Assembly (NCBI GenBank): GCA_014381585.1
Contig: JACNLH010000125.1
Location: forward strand, 1-37,528
Length of the DNA stretch: 37,528 nt
Reading direction: 5' to 3'
Source of the DNA: Candidatus Sulfurimonas ponti
GTDB lineage: Bacteria > Campylobacterota > Campylobacteria > Campylobacterales > Sulfurimonadaceae
The translations under genes and the position numbers were made by a program. How positions within the stretch are numbered: position 1 is the first letter of the stretch; the number at the start of each line of letters is the position of its first letter. This document shows positions 36,432 through 37,528 of the stretch, in pieces. The notes beneath the pieces are model-generated. The model searched no databases, had not been told where the DNA came from, and was given only the letters and a program-made list of their open reading frames with translations.

Positions 36432-37183
36432 TACGAGCCCTTAAAGAATTTGTTCAAATCTGCGGGAAACGGGAAGATGATTGTATTGGTTTTATCATTG
36501 GATATATCACTCATAGTTTGAAGATATCTCAACTGTATCCCTAAATCATTTTCACTGAGTTTATTTGCCGCGGCAAGCAGATTTTCACTCGCTTCGACTT
36601 CACCTTTGGCATTGATGACCTTTGCACGACGCTCACGTTCAGCCTCTGCCTGTTTGGCGATTGCTCTCACCATACTTTCATCTAAATCTATATGTTTAAT
36701 CTCCACATTTGAGATTTTAATCCCCCATGCATCCGTTTGTTTATCAAGTATCTCTTGAATATCGGTGTTGAGTCTTTCACGTTCTGCCAACATCTCATCG
36801 AGTTCATGCCCGCCAAGAACAGAACGAAGTGTCGTTTGAGCCAACTGGCTTGTTGCCGTGTAAAAGTCCTCCACCTGAATAATCGCTTTCTCAGGATCAA
36901 TGACACGAAAGTACACAACAGCGTTCACGTGCACAGAGACATTATCATGAGAGATCACATCTTGTGTCGGAACATCAAGAACAATAGTCCGTAAATCAAC
37001 CTTCACCATCTGTTGAATAAAGGGAATAAGTATAATCAAACCCGGACCCTTCACCCCCGTGAAACGTCCAAGCGTGAATATAACCCCGCGTTGATACTCT
37101 CGTAAAATACGGATAGCCATTCCTAAGAACAGCAGCACAAACATAACTGTATATATCCCTGTTATCGGTATATCAAAATACAT
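36431..37183 (-). CDS. stomatin/slipin-type SPFH-domain membrane protein
   Basis: The 250-residue product has an N-terminal membrane hairpin or helix (residues about 5-25) and then the SPFH/band-7 domain ([49 protein letters not shown]). A helical region rich in Ala and Glu ([23 protein letters not shown]) ends with the slipin C-terminus FPFPADLN. These proteins form membrane microdomain scaffolds and are paired with NfeD partners, as here, three bases apart. AGTGAG precedes the ATG. Confidence 0.94.
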   Translation of the reverse strand: MYFDIPITGIYTVMFVLLFLGMAIRILREYQRGVIFTLGRFTGVKGPGLIILIPFIQQMVKVDLRTIVLDVPTQDVISHDNVSVHVNAVVYFRVIDPEKAIIQVEDFYTATSQLAQTTLRSVLGGHELDEMLAERERLNTDIQEILDKQTDAWGIKISNVEIKHIDLDESMVRAIAKQAEAERERRAKVINAKGEVEASENLLAAANKLSENDLGIQLRYLQTMSDISNDKTNTIIFPFPADLNKFFKGS

Positions 37184-37186
37184 GTC

Positions 37187-37528
37187 TCACTCCTTTATAG
37201 GTTCTACATCTAACACAAGTCCGCAAAGTTCTATAACCTGAACCTTTTGACCGACTTTTAAACTGCTCTTGCTTGTCGCATTCCATGTTTCACCATGACA
37301 ATGAATCAGATAAGAGCCCTCTTTACATTCTATAACTTCACCTGTCATTCCAATCATCTCCTCTGAGCCTGTGACAATCTTTGTATTGCGTGAACTTAGA
37401 AAAAGTTTCATAATCAATATAAAAAATGCTAAGCTGACCAGAGTCAGAGCCACAATCAAAGGGATGGAAACAGTCTTTCCCAATGTGTCTGCATCAAAGA
37501 GTAAAAATGAACCAAAGGCAAAGGCAAA
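37187..37528 (-). CDS. NfeD-family protein, C-terminal part (cut by window edge)
   Basis: The frame stays open to the right edge. The residues before the apparent TTG start (SFLLFDADTLGK) continue the family's membrane region, so the gene is longer than the 98 residues from that codon. What is seen is the last membrane helices and the C-terminal OB-fold domain (MIGMTGEVIECKEGSYLIHCHGETWNATS... then VQVIELCGLVLDVEP). In full-length NfeD the missing N-terminus is a ClpP-like serine protease that cleaves the partner stomatin. Whether that part exists here cannot be seen. Confidence 0.85.
   Translation of the reverse strand, partial: FAFAFGSFLLFDADTLGKTVSIPLIVALTLVSLAFFILIMKLFLSSRNTKIVTGSEEMIGMTGEVIECKEGSYLIHCHGETWNATSKSSLKVGQKVQVIELCGLVLDVEPIKE

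Overview
The window looks like a chromosomal segment of a Campylobacterota (Epsilonproteobacteria) genome, most likely a sulfur-oxidising, Sulfurimonas-like bacterium. The signs are an AT-rich genome, a desulforedoxin-rubrerythrin-rubredoxin fusion of the Campylobacter desulforubrerythrin type, an rpmF-plsX-fabH cluster, and a Tat-exported molybdoenzyme complex. The genus is inferred from protein character only, without any database comparison. Most of the window is housekeeping sequence. The unusual parts are a few accessory islands and several strongly structured intergenic regions.

Layout. 1-2064: a small Sel1-like secreted protein, a CHAD-SixA fusion and a 44-residue secreted peptide. 2170-4997: uvrB, apparently leaderless, and a DedA membrane protein, followed by a structured intergenic region. 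5024-6607: pckA on the minus strand. 6743-8021: a decayed integration scar with tRNA-Val, a frameshifted tyrosine-recombinase remnant, a 5'-truncated crcB, an intact rhodanese protein and the C-terminal stub of an outer-membrane protein. 8042-11397: a prs-lepA-comF-like operon, convergent with a 665-residue AsmA-like protein. 13465-16289: grpE-dnaK behind a consensus sigma70 promoter, with structured leader and spacer. 16399-22126: a thioredoxin-like protein, convergent with a three-gene molybdopterin oxidoreductase operon in the order Fe-S subunit, NrfD-type membrane subunit, 1145-residue catalytic subunit. 22361-26985: a REC-GGDEF-EAL protein, hisD and a membrane diguanylate cyclase.

26978-31392 is a minus-strand block of biosynthetic genes: thioredoxin-like, aroK, fabH, plsX, rpmF, yceD-like, ndk and ferredoxin. 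31488-34290 holds metK, desulforubrerythrin and a divergent 2-Cys peroxiredoxin. The last two share an intergenic region with two PerR/Fur-like palindromes, which suggests a peroxide-stress module. 34307-35810 is an accessory patch: a 55-residue protein, 333 bp of AT-rich DNA with repeated TTATACG half-sites, a small cytochrome c and a putative PD-(D/E)XK nuclease. 35811-37528: upp with a stomatin/NfeD pair, the NfeD gene running off the right edge.

The best candidates for something undescribed are the BCA-ordered molybdoenzyme with its very large catalytic subunit, the TTATACG operator cluster with its flanking genes, the recurrent branched hairpin elements between genes, and the CHAD-SixA fusion with a plausible internal start. 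No CRISPR array, intact mobile element or rRNA gene was seen.
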